Shown here one piece after another: positions 10,234 through 19,278 of a stretch of 64,000 bases of DNA. The DNA comes from Rhodothermus marinus (GTDB lineage: Bacteria; Bacteroidota; Rhodothermia; Rhodothermales; Rhodothermaceae): NCBI RefSeq assembly GCF_009936275.1, contig NZ_AP019797.1, positions 1,843,890 to 1,907,889 on the forward strand, written 5' to 3'. The stretch's first letter is position 1, and each line of letters begins with the position of its first letter. The notes below the pieces were generated by a model, which saw only the letters and a list, made by a program, of their open reading frames with translations, made no database searches and was not told the DNA's origin. A program made the position numbers and the translations under genes.

Positions 10234-13200
10234 ATGCCACGCCCTGCCGTAACCGTTACGCTGTATATTTTGTTGATGCTGGGCGCGGCCGCCTGCCGCC
10301 GCGCTCCTTCGGTCCCGGAGCCCGGTACCGACGCCTACCAGGAGACCGTCACGGCTTTTTACACGGGACTGGCCGCCCTGCAGGCCGGTGAGGATCGGGG
10401 CGCCCGTACGCTGCTGGAGCGGGTGACCGAGCTGGCGCCCGGCGAACCGGCCGCCTGGGCCAACCTGGGCCTGCTCGCGCTGCGCCGCAACGACCTGGAG
10501 GCCGCCCACCGCTACCTGAACGAGGCCGCCCGCCTTGCGCCCGAAAGCGTCCGCATTCAGGTGCTGCTGGCCCGTCTGGCCCTGGCTGAAGAACAACCGG
10601 AGGCGGCCCGTCGTCACCTGCTGGCCGCTCTGCAGCACGATCCCGCCGACCTTGAAGCAGCCTACCTCCTCTTCCAGCTCCTTGAGACCCACCCGGCGCC
10701 TGGCGACACGCTGACAGCCGACACGGTGCTGGCCCGGATGTTACGCCACCGCCCCGACAACCAGGCGCTCTGGCTGGAGCGCCTGCGCCGGGCCGTCGCC
10801 ACCCAGGATGCCCGGACGCTTCAGGAGACGATCGCCCATCTCCAGACGCTCATCGATACCTGGCCCGACGAGGCGCGGACGGTCTGGCAGGAGCTGCTCG
10901 CACTGGCCCGCGAGGCCAACTGGACGGCGCTACGTACGCAGGTCGCCTTCCTGCGCAACACGTTGCTCCAGCATCCGGCCTTTCGGGCCGATCTGGCCGA
11001 ACTGCAACCCCCGCCGGAAGTGCTGAGCCCCCCGCTTACCGAGCCGCTGCGTCTGGAGCCTCCCCGGGCCACCTTCGCCCTGCCCGACACGCTGATGACG
11101 TTCCAGTCCGAGCCGCTGCCAGGCGGTCCGGCACCGGCCTCGCGCGTGATCTGGAAGACCGCCGACGCCGACCCGTCGGTACTGCTGGTGCGCACGCGCG
11201 ACGTCATGTTCGACGACGGCACCGTGCTGCGGCGTCCGGGTCCGTTACCACCAACGGCCACGCCCGCCCACAGCGTCGCCCTGGTCGACTTCGACAACGA
11301 CTTTCGTATGGATGTGGCACTGGTGGGCAGCGAAGGCGTCCGGCTCTACCACCAGGAAGCCAATGGCACCTTCACCGAAGTCGCCCTGCCCGCACCTCCG
11401 GCCGACGGGATCACCGGCCTCTGGGTGGCCGATTTCGACCTGGAAGGCGACCTCGACCTGCTCCTTGGCACCGCATCCGTTTTTTTGATTAGCAATAACG
11501 GAGACCAGACCTTCCAGATCCGACGTGTCTTCGACATCGCCCCCCGCCAGCTTGCCTGGAGCGATCTCGACGGCGACGGCGATCCCGACCTGGCCGCGCT
11601 GGACCTCAACGGCGCGCTCCACCTCTGGCGCAACGAACGCCAGGGCCTTTTCCTGAAAGACGCGACCATGCCCGCCGGCTCCGGCTGCACGCTCACCTCC
11701 GCCGACCTCGACCACGACGGCCTGCTCGGACTGACGCTGTGGCGCCCGGACGGCTCGCTCCACCGACTCGCCTACACGCCACGCACCCGCTCCTGGGAAA
11801 CCCGTCCGCTGCCCGTCCGAACCCCCGCACTCGACGAAACCGCCTGCCGCCTGGCCCATCTCTTCACCGCCGACCTCGACAACAACGGCGCCCAGGACCT
11901 GATCGCCTCAATCCCCGGCCAGACCTGGATCTGGCTCGTTGACGCCCGCGGCCGCCTGCGCCCCGAACCGCTCACGCTCGAAGTGCAGGCCTTCGACGCC
12001 GCCGACCTCGACGGCGACGGCCGCCTGGACCTCACCGCCGCGCAACCCGACGGGACACCCGTCCGCCTCCGCAATCAGAGCGACGCGCCGTACGCCTGGA
12101 CGCTGCTCCATCCCCAGGCCGTCGTCGTGGGCGACCAGCGCGTCAACAGCTTCGGCATCGGCGGCGTCGTCGAGATCCGCGCCGGCACGATCTATCAGAA
12201 GCAGGTCATTCAGGCGCCCGTGGTGCATTTCGGGCTCGGACTGGAATCGCGCGTGCCACTGGCCCGCATCGTCTGGCCCAACGGCAACGTGCAGGCCGAA
12301 TTCAATCTGGCCGCCAACGAAACCGTCCAGGCCACACAACGCCTGAAGGGCTCCTGTCCCTGGGTCTTCACGTTCGACGGCGAACGCATGGTCTTCGTGA
12401 CCGACTTCATCTGGGGTTCGCCGCTGGGCCTGCGCATCAACGCCCAGGAGACCGGCGACATCGCCCAGACCGAGGACTGGATCAAGATCCGCGGCGACCA
12501 GCTCCGCCCACGCGACGGCATCTACGACGTGCGCATCACGGCCGAGCTGTGGGAGACGCACTTCTTCGACCACGTGGCTCTCATGGTGGTCGATCATCCG
12601 GAAGGAACCGAGGTCTGGGTGGACGAACGCTTCGCGTTTCCGCCGCGTCAGCTTCGACTCTACCCCACGGGTCCGGTGCAGCCCATTGCCCGCGCCCGCG
12701 ATCACCGGAATCGGGACGTGACGGATAAAGTTCGGCGTCGCGACGGCCGCTATTTCGACACGTTCGCCCCCGGTGCGTACCAGGGCATCGCCGAACCCCA
12801 CTTCATCGAGCTGGATCTGGGCAAAAGCGTACCGGCCGACCGACCGCTCTACCTGATCGCCTACGGCTGGTTGCGTCCGACCGACAGCTCGATCAACGTG
12901 GCGATCAGTCAGGGTCGCCATCCCCGGCCGCGGGGTCTGCGCGTCGAAGTGCCCGACGGCCAGGGCGGCTGGCGCGTGGCCTACCCGGACCTGGGCTTTC
13001 CGGCCGGCCGGTTGAAGACGATCGTGATCGACCTGACCGGCCAGCTCCCGGAGGGTGGTCCGTATCGCGTGCGGCTGCACACGAACCTGGAGATCTACTG
13101 GGACTGGATCGGCTGGGCCGAAGCGCGTCCGGACGCTCCGCTTCGCACCACGCGCCTGGCGCCCGAGCTGGCGCTGCTACGTTACCGGGGCTACTCGGCC

Positions 13201-13653
13201 ACCGTGCAACCCGAACGCTCCGCGCCGGAAGTCCCGATCTACGATTCGCTGGCCGGCACGGCCCAGCGCTGGCGCGATCTGGAAGGCTACTACACCCGTT
13301 TCGGCGACGTGCGCGAGCTGCTGGCTGAGATCGACGACCGCTACGTGATCATGAATGCCGGGGACGAACTCGTCTTCCACTTCCCCGCCCTGCCCGATCC
13401 GCCTGAAGGCTGGACGCGCGACTTCGTGCTCATCGGCGACGGCTGGGTCAAGGACGGCGACTACAACACGACGTTCTCCCGCACCGTGCGGCCCCTGCCC
13501 TATCACGACATGCCCGGCTATGACACACCGCCCGGTCGCCTGTGGGACGACCCGGTCTACCGCCGTTTTCCCGAAGACTGGCTGCGCTTCCACACGCGCT
13601 ACGTGGCACCGGACCGCTTCGACCGGAAGCTGGCGCTGACATCGCCCGATTAA
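10234..13653 (+). CDS. TPR + FG-GAP/VCBS + ASPIC/UnbV fusion lipoprotein
   Basis: A 1139-residue protein starting with a lipoprotein signal (LYILLMLGAAAC). Residues about 35-250 are TPR-like helical repeats (NLGLLALRRNDLEAAHRYL is typical). Residues about 345-640 hold FG-GAP/VCBS-like repeats with Asp-rich loops such as DFDLEGDLDLL, DLDGDGDPDL and DLDGDGRLDL that would bind calcium. An ASPIC/UnbV-like segment (VVHFGLGLESRVPLARIVWP) follows near 665-700. A C-terminal region of about 430 residues is unassigned. It is probably displayed on the cell envelope. The same TPR and FG-GAP/UnbV parts occur as separate genes at 21682-24323. Its last four bases overlap the PIN fragment. Confidence 0.85.
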   Translation: MPRPAVTVTLYILLMLGAAACRRAPSVPEPGTDAYQETVTAFYTGLAALQAGEDRGARTLLERVTELAPGEPAAWANLGLLALRRNDLEAAHRYLNEAARLAPESVRIQVLLARLALAEEQPEAARRHLLAALQHDPADLEAAYLLFQLLETHPAPGDTLTADTVLARMLRHRPDNQALWLERLRRAVATQDARTLQETIAHLQTLIDTWPDEARTVWQELLALAREANWTALRTQVAFLRNTLLQHPAFRADLAELQPPPEVLSPPLTEPLRLEPPRATFALPDTLMTFQSEPLPGGPAPASRVIWKTADADPSVLLVRTRDVMFDDGTVLRRPGPLPPTATPAHSVALVDFDNDFRMDVALVGSEGVRLYHQEANGTFTEVALPAPPADGITGLWVADFDLEGDLDLLLGTASVFLISNNGDQTFQIRRVFDIAPRQLAWSDLDGDGDPDLAALDLNGALHLWRNERQGLFLKDATMPAGSGCTLTSADLDHDGLLGLTLWRPDGSLHRLAYTPRTRSWETRPLPVRTPALDETACRLAHLFTADLDNNGAQDLIASIPGQTWIWLVDARGRLRPEPLTLEVQAFDAADLDGDGRLDLTAAQPDGTPVRLRNQSDAPYAWTLLHPQAVVVGDQRVNSFGIGGVVEIRAGTIYQKQVIQAPVVHFGLGLESRVPLARIVWPNGNVQAEFNLAANETVQATQRLKGSCPWVFTFDGERMVFVTDFIWGSPLGLRINAQETGDIAQTEDWIKIRGDQLRPRDGIYDVRITAELWETHFFDHVALMVVDHPEGTEVWVDERFAFPPRQLRLYPTGPVQPIARARDHRNRDVTDKVRRRDGRYFDTFAPGAYQGIAEPHFIELDLGKSVPADRPLYLIAYGWLRPTDSSINVAISQGRHPRPRGLRVEVPDGQGGWRVAYPDLGFPAGRLKTIVIDLTGQLPEGGPYRVRLHTNLEIYWDWIGWAEARPDAPLRTTRLAPELALLRYRGYSATVQPERSAPEVPIYDSLAGTAQRWRDLEGYYTRFGDVRELLAEIDDRYVIMNAGDELVFHFPALPDPPEGWTRDFVLIGDGWVKDGDYNTTFSRTVRPLPYHDMPGYDTPPGRLWDDPVYRRFPEDWLRFHTRYVAPDRFDRKLALTSPD

Positions 13654-13931
13654 GCCCGCAACGTCAGCCCCTGGTCAGGGAAACGCCGGTCAAACGTGAA
13701 AACCTGGCGTACGCCCCTGTGATGGGCTTCCGCCCATAACAGAGCATCGGCGATGGAAACGCGCCCGGATGGCAAACAGCGCATCAGCGCCTGCAAAACG
13801 AGCGACTTCGTACAACCAATTGGTTGCAGATTTTCTTTTTGCAGAAGCCAGATCAGACTTTCAACGACCTGCCGACGCGGAACGCCATAAACGGACAGCA
13901 GCACATACGCCGTCTCTGCAAGCACAAGCAG
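13650..13931 (-). pseudogene. PIN-domain toxin, C-terminal fragment
   Basis: This frame reads LLVLAETAYVLLSVYGVPRR and ends FDRRFPDQGLTLRA, the C-terminal three-quarters of a VapC-like PIN ribonuclease. It includes the second acidic residue (LAE) and later ones (IADALLWAEA, FDRRF). Its start is missing because the TnpB element inserted immediately upstream. The N-terminal fragment, with VDTSVLVRYL, lies at 15192-15297. Joining the two gives one uninterrupted frame of 128 codons plus stop. Confidence 0.88.
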
Positions 13932-14060
13932 TCAGCTACCCACGACTGAAGTTGTGGGCTTGCCCTCCCGACCACCGGCCGGGATAGCACTAAGGGCCGG
14001 CTGACAACGGCCCGTGCCCTCAGAGCCCGCTCTTCGGGCAAGGTTCAGCGCCGCCACCAC
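13912..14060 (-). ncRNA. Predicted omegaRNA (reRNA) of the TnpB element
   Basis: By analogy with characterised TnpB systems, the guide RNA scaffold should be transcribed through the 3' end of tnpB to the right end, with the guide in the flank. Here the right-end hairpin is followed on the minus strand by CTGCTTGTGCTTGCAG (13931 downward), inside the PIN gene. That would be the guide. The 5' limit given is only a guess and the RNA itself is inferred. Confidence 0.45.
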
Positions 14061-15080
14061 GTCCGCATTGTGCTGAAATCCACACGCCCGGCACCGAAAC
14101 AGCCGCCCACTCCGACGATTGCGCCGATCGAGGTGTCCACAACGCGGACACGTCCGGCTCGTATACCTCGGGTCAACCACCACCACCCGCACCCCCTTGA
14201 GCCGCGCCTTATATTCCAGCAGGTGCCGAAACAAACCGTACGGCCACAACTGGTGCAGGTGGCGCGCCGCTTTGCCCTTTCGCCTTGTGCGTCCGCGAAG
14301 ACCCCGAAGGTCTTCGATCGCCAGCACGTCACCGGGCGCAAGGCCGTCCACAATGCGGCGGCTCGCCTCATGCAACACCTGCCGCACAAAGCGCCGCTCC
14401 CTTCCCGAAAGCCGTGCCCACAGTCGCCTCAGCGACCGGGTGCGTTCGGAAGGGCGATCCAGCTTCGAGCGGATCTCGGCGCGTTTGGCGCGGTAGTGGA
14501 GCCGCTTCGTCTTGAGCGCACCTCCAGAAAAACGCGCGCCCGTCGAAAGCGCCGCCAGCAGGCGCTGGCCCAGATCGACGCCCACCACCCGGCCGGTCTG
14601 TGCGGCCTCCGGCGTCTCAATGCGAACGGTCAGGTGGACATACCAGTGCCCGCGTCGGTCGCGAAGCAGCCTCCCACCCTGCACGCTGCGCGCCCGAGCA
14701 AGCCAGTAGCGATGGTATGGACTCAGCCGCATGGGAATGCGCAGCCGCCCACGCGTGGTCGAAAGGCTGACGCGTTCGCCGCGCAGCGAGAGCGTGCGCT
14801 GGTCGTAGTCGCAGGAGGTGGGGCGGTAGTGCTTTGCGCGATGGCCTTTACGATGGCCCGCGCGGGCGATGGCCCGAATGGCCAGGTTGGCCGACAGGCC
14901 CAGCGCGCGGAGCTGGCCGTAGACGAGTCGCTGAAGCTTGAACTTGCTGAAGGTCTTGCAGGCCCTGGCCACCTCCAGCGTCAGATTGCACGCCTGCGCG
15001 AAGCGCTCGAGGGTTTCCTGGAGGGCGTCTGCCTGCTCGGGCGTGGGATCGAGCCGTGTGCGGAGCGTCAACGTCTGCAT
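13932..15080 (-). CDS. tnpB: TnpB RNA-guided endonuclease (OrfB)
   Basis: A 382-residue TnpB, the transposon-encoded ancestor of Cas12, which cleaves DNA with an RNA transcribed from the element's right end. The split RuvC site looks intact: D169 (VVGVDLGQ), E256 (VLAIEDLRG) and D340 (HNADVVAALN). A zinc finger with C311/C314 and C330/C333 lies between the last two. The N-terminal region starts TLRTRLDPTPEQADALQETL. The stop codon TGA is the last three bases of the element, so the 3' end of the gene must overlap the guide RNA scaffold. All key residues are present, so it is likely functional. Confidence 0.92.
   Translation of the reverse strand: MQTLTLRTRLDPTPEQADALQETLERFAQACNLTLEVARACKTFSKFKLQRLVYGQLRALGLSANLAIRAIARAGHRKGHRAKHYRPTSCDYDQRTLSLRGERVSLSTTRGRLRIPMRLSPYHRYWLARARSVQGGRLLRDRRGHWYVHLTVRIETPEAAQTGRVVGVDLGQRLLAALSTGARFSGGALKTKRLHYRAKRAEIRSKLDRPSERTRSLRRLWARLSGRERRFVRQVLHEASRRIVDGLAPGDVLAIEDLRGLRGRTRRKGKAARHLHQLWPYGLFRHLLEYKARLKGVRVVVVDPRYTSRTCPRCGHLDRRNRRSGRLFRCRACGFQHNADVVAALNLARRAGSEGTGRCQPALSAIPAGGREGKPTTSVVGS
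13939..13958. repeat. Right-end subterminal hairpin of the TnpB element
   Basis: CCCACGAC and GTTGTGGG pair (one G-U in RNA) around a TGAA loop, five bases inside the inferred right end. Confidence 0.75.
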
Positions 15081-15141
15081 GGCGGGGAGTGTTTGTGGGA
15101 AGGATATGATGCGGCGGTGTCAGCAGTATGTCACGGGTATG

Positions 15142-15183
15142 GGGCAATTCCTCCCACGGCTTCAGCCGTGGGAGGAATTGCCC
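15142..15183. repeat. Left-end subterminal hairpin of the TnpB element
   Basis: A perfect 19-bp stem (15142-15160 with 15165-15183) around a TTCA loop, eight bases inside the inferred left end. The CCCACGGC/GCCGTGGG core resembles the right-end hairpin. Confidence 0.88.
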
Positions 15184-15191
15184 AAGTCATC

Positions 15192-15297
15192 GTGAAACGC
15201 CCAGCACTTCATCACCATCCAGAATAGCTGCAGCACGAGCGGCCATCTCCTCGGGCGTTCCGGTCAGATAGCGCACCAGCACGCTGGTATCGACCAA
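15192..15297 (-). pseudogene. PIN-domain toxin, N-terminal fragment
   Basis: The frame reads LVDTSVLVRYLTGTPEEMAA and then ILDGDEVLGVS before meeting the element. This is the N-terminus of a PIN nuclease with the first catalytic Asp (VDTS). The only usual start codon in frame is TTG at 15297, five bases after the antitoxin stop. The operon is antitoxin then toxin, as in VapBC systems. The insertion inactivates the toxin while leaving the antitoxin intact. Confidence 0.85.
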
Positions 15298-15302
15298 TGC
15301 AC

Positions 15303-15563
15303 CTATCGGTTTTCTTTTTCCTGGCTGATGGCTTTCCATGCCTGCTCACGAAGGGCGGTCCAGTCGTCCGTTTCCGGCTGACGCTTGATGTGCGGGGCCA
15401 GCATACCCTTCAGGGAACGTCGATGCACAGGGGGTACAAAATACAGTTCAACATGATCTTCGACCAGCAATTGAACAACTTCCCAGCCAGGCCCGATACC
15501 CAGTTTATCCCGAATCTTCTTGGCAATAACGACTTGCCCCTTTGGTCCAATCCTGTAAGTCAT
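15303..15563 (-). CDS. AbrB/MazE-type antitoxin
   Basis: An 86-residue protein from ATG 15563 with an N-terminal swapped-hairpin AbrB motif (MTYRIGPKGQVVIAKKIRDK, then LGIGPGWEV) that binds DNA and autoregulates. The C-terminal acidic/basic tail would wrap the partner toxin. It directly precedes the interrupted PIN gene. A near-perfect inverted repeat just upstream (15574-15602) is a good operator candidate. With the toxin broken, the antitoxin may persist only as a repressor. Confidence 0.88.
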   Translation of the reverse strand: MTYRIGPKGQVVIAKKIRDKLGIGPGWEVVQLLVEDHVELYFVPPVHRRSLKGMLAPHIKRQPETDDWTALREQAWKAISQEKENR

Positions 15564-15573
15564 GGGCAAAAGT

Positions 15574-15602
15574 AGTTATACTTTGCTTTGGAGAGCATAA
15601 CT
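15574..15602 (-). promoter_or_regulatory. Candidate operator of the AbrB-PIN module
   Basis: The inverted repeat AGTTATACT (15574-15582) and AGCATAACT (15594-15602) matches at 8 of 9 positions with an 11-bp spacer. It begins 11 bp upstream of the antitoxin ATG, where an autorepressor would bind. Confidence 0.5.
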
Positions 15603-15715
15603 ACAGACACTCACTTCTTCAAGGTTCAAACCTGTTGCAGCCGGTCGTCGGAAGAGCAGCACGCGGGTTCGGTCGTGCGTGCGAGCGGCGATAATGCGCG
15701 GGCCGACGGCGATCT

Positions 15716-15868
15716 TCACGACTGCAGCAGGTCAACAGGTAAAAAGTCGGCCGGATCGCTTATTTTGACAGCGTGAACGTCAACTTCTGCAGAGAATCCA
15801 AAAAGCGCTTCCGCTTTGAAGCTCAAAATTTCGTAAACTGAAGCCAGGTTGTATCCTTCTCGAAGGAC
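15716..15868 (-). pseudogene. Possible remnant of a small gene, maybe a nucleotidyltransferase-type protein
   Basis: The minus-strand frame reads LREGYNLASVYEILSFKAEA and continues FGFSAEVDVHAVKISDPADF to a stop at 15716. The composition is protein-like and the DNA is AT-richer than the flanks. The phrase resembles the C-terminal half of small MNT-type proteins, but there is no GSRARG motif and no plausible start, since the upstream part is antisense to etfB. It could also be chance. No other gene is seen in 15603-15869, which must also hold the promoter of the etf operon. Confidence 0.25.
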
Positions 15869-15869
15869 T

Positions 15870-16637
15870 ATGAACATCTGCGTCTGCATCAAACAGGTAC
15901 CGGACATTCAGGCGCCCTTTCGGATCGTGGACGGGCGCCTGCAATTTGACGTCGAGCGCTATGTCCTGAACGCCTACGATGCCTCGGCCGTCGAAGGGGC
16001 GCTGCAGCTCGTCGAGCAGCACGGCGGTACGGTCGAGGTCGTCGCCATCGGACCGGCCTCGGTCTCGGAATCGATCCGCAAGGCGCTGGCCATGGGCGCC
16101 GAGCGCGCCTATCACATCGAAGCGGATCCGTCCGACTGGGACTCGGCCACCGTGGCGACGGTCCTGGCCGCCTTTTTCCGGGACCGGAGCTACGATGCCA
16201 TCTTCACCGGCAAACAGGCCCAGGACACCGACGCGGGCCTGACCGGCACCATGCTGGCCGAGCTGCTGGGGCTCCCCTACGTGAGCAACGCGGTGGGGCT
16301 GGCCTACGAAAACGGACGCCTGATCGTCACGCGCCAGGGCGACGCCGGCCGGGAAATCATCGAACTGGCGCTGCCGGGTCTGGTGACGATCTCCAACGAC
16401 ATGAACGACCCGCGCATTCCATCGATTCGGGGCATCATGCAGGCCCGCCGAAAGCCCATCGAGGCGCTCACGCTGTCGGACCTGGGGCTGTCGCCCGAGC
16501 AGCTCCGGCCCCGCACGCGCGTGACCGGCTACCGACCGATTCCGCCCCGTGCGTCCGGCCGCAAGCTCGAAGGCGAACCGGCCGAGGTGGTTCGTGAACT
16601 CGTTCGTCTGCTCCGCGAAGAAGCCCGCGTGTTGTAA
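15870..16637 (+). CDS. etfB: Electron transfer flavoprotein beta subunit (FixA-like)
   Basis: ATG 15870 lies behind an AAGG ribosome site. The 255-residue protein begins MNICVCIKQVPD and has the conserved segments FTGKQAQDTDAGLTG and DMNDPRIPSIRGIMQA-RRKPIE of EtfB/FixA. It would form the heterodimer with EtfA that takes electrons from acyl-CoA dehydrogenases. It is first of five genes in the order fixA-fixB-fixC-fixX-acyl-CoA dehydrogenase. I cannot tell from motifs alone whether it binds AMP (canonical) or a second FAD (bifurcating). Confidence 0.92.
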   Translation: MNICVCIKQVPDIQAPFRIVDGRLQFDVERYVLNAYDASAVEGALQLVEQHGGTVEVVAIGPASVSESIRKALAMGAERAYHIEADPSDWDSATVATVLAAFFRDRSYDAIFTGKQAQDTDAGLTGTMLAELLGLPYVSNAVGLAYENGRLIVTRQGDAGREIIELALPGLVTISNDMNDPRIPSIRGIMQARRKPIEALTLSDLGLSPEQLRPRTRVTGYRPIPPRASGRKLEGEPAEVVRELVRLLREEARVL

Positions 16638-16639
16638 CC

Positions 16640-17623
16640 ATGAGCACCTACCTCTGCCATATTCCCACGCAACAGGAGCGCCCCACCCGTGCGGCGCTGG
16701 AAGTGCTGACGCACGTGCGCACGCTGGCCCGCCGTGATGGGGCCCGACTGGCCGCCTGTGTGCTGCACCCCGAGGCGGATCGCTTCGTCGAAGCGCTGAA
16801 GCTCTACGGGGTGGATCAGGTCTATCTGGTGAAACACCCCGCACTGGACCGGCACCTGAACGCGCCGGTGCTGACTGCGCTGGCGGCCGTCTTTCGCGCG
16901 GCACAACCGACGCTGATGGCGCTGCCGTCCACCGAGTCCGTCAAGGACGTGCTGGGGGCGCTGGCCGCCCGCGTCGGAGCCGCCGCCCTGCCCGACGTGT
17001 CGGCGTTCGACATCGGCGCGTCCGTGACGGCCACGCGTCCGGTCATGGCCGCCCGTGTGCTGGCCGACACCGAAGCCACCACACAACCCGTGCTTGTCTC
17101 GGTGCGGGCCGGCACCTATACCGCACAACCGGCCGAAAGCCCCACCGAGCCCGAAGTCGTGGAGGTACCGCTCGACTTCGACACGGCCACGCTGCGGGCC
17201 ACGCTCCGCGAGGTGATCACCGGCACGACCGGTCAGGTGGACCTTTCGGAGGCCGACATCATCGTGGCGGCCGGACGCGGCGTGCGCGACGAAGCCGGCA
17301 AACAGCTCGTCGAAGAACTGGCCCGCGAGCTGGGCGCCGCCATCGGGGCCTCGCGTGCCGCCATCGAGGCCGGTCTCTTTCCGGCTTCGCTCCAGATCGG
17401 CCAGACCGGCAAGGTGGTTTCGCCCACGCTCTACATCGCCGTCGGCATCTCCGGGGCCATCCAGCACGTGGCCGGCATGGCCGGAAGCAAGGTGATCGTG
17501 GCGATCAACAAAGACCCGGACGCCCCGATCTTCAACATCGCCACCTACGGCATCGTGGGCGACCTGTACCAGATCCTGCCCCTGCTCCTCGAAGAAATCC
17601 GCCGGATCAAGGCCGAAAGCTGA
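16640..17623 (+). CDS. etfA: Electron transfer flavoprotein alpha subunit (FixB-like)
   Basis: This 327-residue protein carries the FAD-binding C-terminal domain signature [20 protein letters not shown] followed by IQHVAGM and [10 protein letters not shown]. The N-terminal part is the usual divergent alpha/beta domain. It begins two bases after etfB ends and its TGA overlaps the ATG of the FixC-like gene, so the subunits are translated as a unit. Confidence 0.94.
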   Translation: MSTYLCHIPTQQERPTRAALEVLTHVRTLARRDGARLAACVLHPEADRFVEALKLYGVDQVYLVKHPALDRHLNAPVLTALAAVFRAAQPTLMALPSTESVKDVLGALAARVGAAALPDVSAFDIGASVTATRPVMAARVLADTEATTQPVLVSVRAGTYTAQPAESPTEPEVVEVPLDFDTATLRATLREVITGTTGQVDLSEADIIVAAGRGVRDEAGKQLVEELARELGAAIGASRAAIEAGLFPASLQIGQTGKVVSPTLYIAVGISGAIQHVAGMAGSKVIVAINKDPDAPIFNIATYGIVGDLYQILPLLLEEIRRIKAES

Positions 17624-18951
17624 TGGAAGCCGAACGCTTCGGGTGCATCATCGTCGGCGGTGGTATCGCCGGACTGAGCGCGGCCATGGTGCTGGCCCGC
17701 CACGAGGTGCCCTTTCTGCTCATCGAGCGCGGCGCCTACAGCGGCGCCAAGAACGTCTCGGGCGGCGTGCTCTGGGGCACCGACCTGGCCCGCCTCGTGC
17801 CCGAGTACTGGAACGATCCGAACGCCGGCTTCGAGCGCTTCATCAACCACCGGCGGCTGACCTTCCTCGACGAGCAGTCGGCCTTCTCGATCGACTTCAA
17901 ATCGTCCCACTACGACACGCCGCCCTACATGGGCGTGACCGTGCTGCGGGCCATTTTTGACCGCTGGCTGGCCGACAAAGTGCAGGAAGCCATCGATCGG
18001 AGCGCCTGTGCCGACGCGTCCTTTCTGGCCTTCGACGTGCTCGTCGAACGCCTGCTCGTCGAAGACGGCCGCGTCGTGGGCGTCGAGGCCGGCGGTGAGC
18101 GTTTCTATGCCGACTGCGTGATCCTGGCCGAAGGCGTCTACAACCTGCTCACGCGCCAGATCGGCCTGCAGGCCGAGTACGTGCCCGCCGACCACATGGC
18201 CGTCGGCGTCAAAGAAGTGCTCCGCTTCGACCGTCGGGTGCTCGAAGACCGCTTCCAGCTCTCCGAGCGCAGCGGCTTGGCCAACGAGTTCATCGGCGCC
18301 ATCACCGACGGCGTCGAAGGCGGCGGCTTCCTCTACACGAACCGCACCACCGTGTCGATCGGGCTGGTGCTCGGCATGGCCGACCTGCGCCGCAAGCGCA
18401 AAAAGCCCTACGAACTGCTGGACCGCTTCAAGGCGCATCCCGTGGTGGCCGACATGATCCGGGGGGGCGAGGTCGTCGAGTACTCGGCGCACGTGGTCTC
18501 GACGGGCGACATGCGGGCCATGCCGCGCGAACTCTACGCCGACGGCGTGCTCGTGGCCGGCGAGGCGGCCAACCTGCTGCTGAATGCGGGCAAGGCGATT
18601 CAGGGCATGGACTTCGCCATGCATTCGGGCATCCTGGCCGCCGAAACCGTGCTCGAAGCCCGACGCGTCGGCGACTTCTCGGCCGCCACGCTCCGCCGCT
18701 ACCGCGAGCGCCTGGAGCAGAGCTACGTGCTCCAGAACATGCGGAACTTCCAGGCGGCCGTTCGTTTGCTCCACGAACCGGTGATGTACGAACGCATGCC
18801 GCGCCTGGCGTGCGACCTGGGCCGTGAGTTCTTCCGCGTGGAAAACCGTCCGGCCCCGAAACTGCGCCAGATTCTACGCGAGGTGGTGCGCCGCCACAGC
18901 TCGCCGCTGGAACTGCTCAAACTCACCTACCGGGCCTGGAAAGCCCTCTGA
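17623..18951 (+). CDS. fixC: FixC-like ETF:quinone oxidoreductase flavoprotein
   Basis: A 442-residue flavoprotein with an N-terminal dinucleotide-binding motif (CIIVGGGIAGLSAAMVLAR) and the downstream segments GVLWGTDLARL and AGEAANLLLNAGKAIQGMDF typical of FixC/ETF-QO. The length matches FixC (about 430) rather than full ETF-QO (about 550), because the ferredoxin domain is the separate next gene. It would pass electrons from EtfAB to the quinone pool at the membrane. It overlaps etfA by one base. Confidence 0.92.
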   Translation: MEAERFGCIIVGGGIAGLSAAMVLARHEVPFLLIERGAYSGAKNVSGGVLWGTDLARLVPEYWNDPNAGFERFINHRRLTFLDEQSAFSIDFKSSHYDTPPYMGVTVLRAIFDRWLADKVQEAIDRSACADASFLAFDVLVERLLVEDGRVVGVEAGGERFYADCVILAEGVYNLLTRQIGLQAEYVPADHMAVGVKEVLRFDRRVLEDRFQLSERSGLANEFIGAITDGVEGGGFLYTNRTTVSIGLVLGMADLRRKRKKPYELLDRFKAHPVVADMIRGGEVVEYSAHVVSTGDMRAMPRELYADGVLVAGEAANLLLNAGKAIQGMDFAMHSGILAAETVLEARRVGDFSAATLRRYRERLEQSYVLQNMRNFQAAVRLLHEPVMYERMPRLACDLGREFFRVENRPAPKLRQILREVVRRHSSPLELLKLTYRAWKAL

Positions 18952-18954
18952 GCC

Positions 18955-19248
18955 ATGACGATCGCCGAACGCCTCGGAACCGTCAACTACCGCAACCAGG
19001 AGCGCCGGGACGCCCGGCCGCATATTCTGGTCGACACGAACATCTGCAATACGCGTTGCCCGCACAAGGCCACCACCTACGTGTGTCCGGCCAACTGCTA
19101 CACGCTCGACGAGCAGGGCCACGTGCACTTTCAGTTCGAAGACTGCATCGAGTGCGGCACCTGCATGTACGCCTGCGATCAGGGGGCCGTCAGCTGGCAC
19201 TACCCGGATCCCGAGCAGGGCCGCGGCGTGAACTGGAATTACGGATAA
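18955..19248 (+). CDS. fixX: FixX-like ferredoxin
   Basis: A 97-residue iron-sulfur protein with CIECGTCMYAC near the C-terminus and further cysteines in CNTRCPHK and CPANC, as in FixX. It corresponds to the C-terminal 4Fe-4S domain of ETF-quinone oxidoreductase and would pair with FixC. The start ATG is three bases after the fixC stop. Confidence 0.93.
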   Translation: MTIAERLGTVNYRNQERRDARPHILVDTNICNTRCPHKATTYVCPANCYTLDEQGHVHFQFEDCIECGTCMYACDQGAVSWHYPDPEQGRGVNWNYG

Positions 19249-19278
19249 GTGCTGCGATCACAAAAAATTGGATAGACC

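Larger units (their letters stand above)
13932..15191 (-). mobile_element. IS200/IS605-type TnpB-only element inserted in a PIN gene
   Basis: About 1260 bp carrying tnpB but no tnpA. The limits are inferred from the interrupted PIN frame: upstream (minus strand) the host reads GTTTCAC and downstream TGCTTGTGC, and only this join restores the coding frame. There are subterminal hairpins at both ends (15142-15183 and 13939-13958) with related CCCAC/GTGGG stems and TTCA or TGAA loops, and no target duplication, as expected for this superfamily. The junction is ambiguous by one C. Without tnpA it would need a Y1 transposase supplied elsewhere. Confidence 0.85.
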
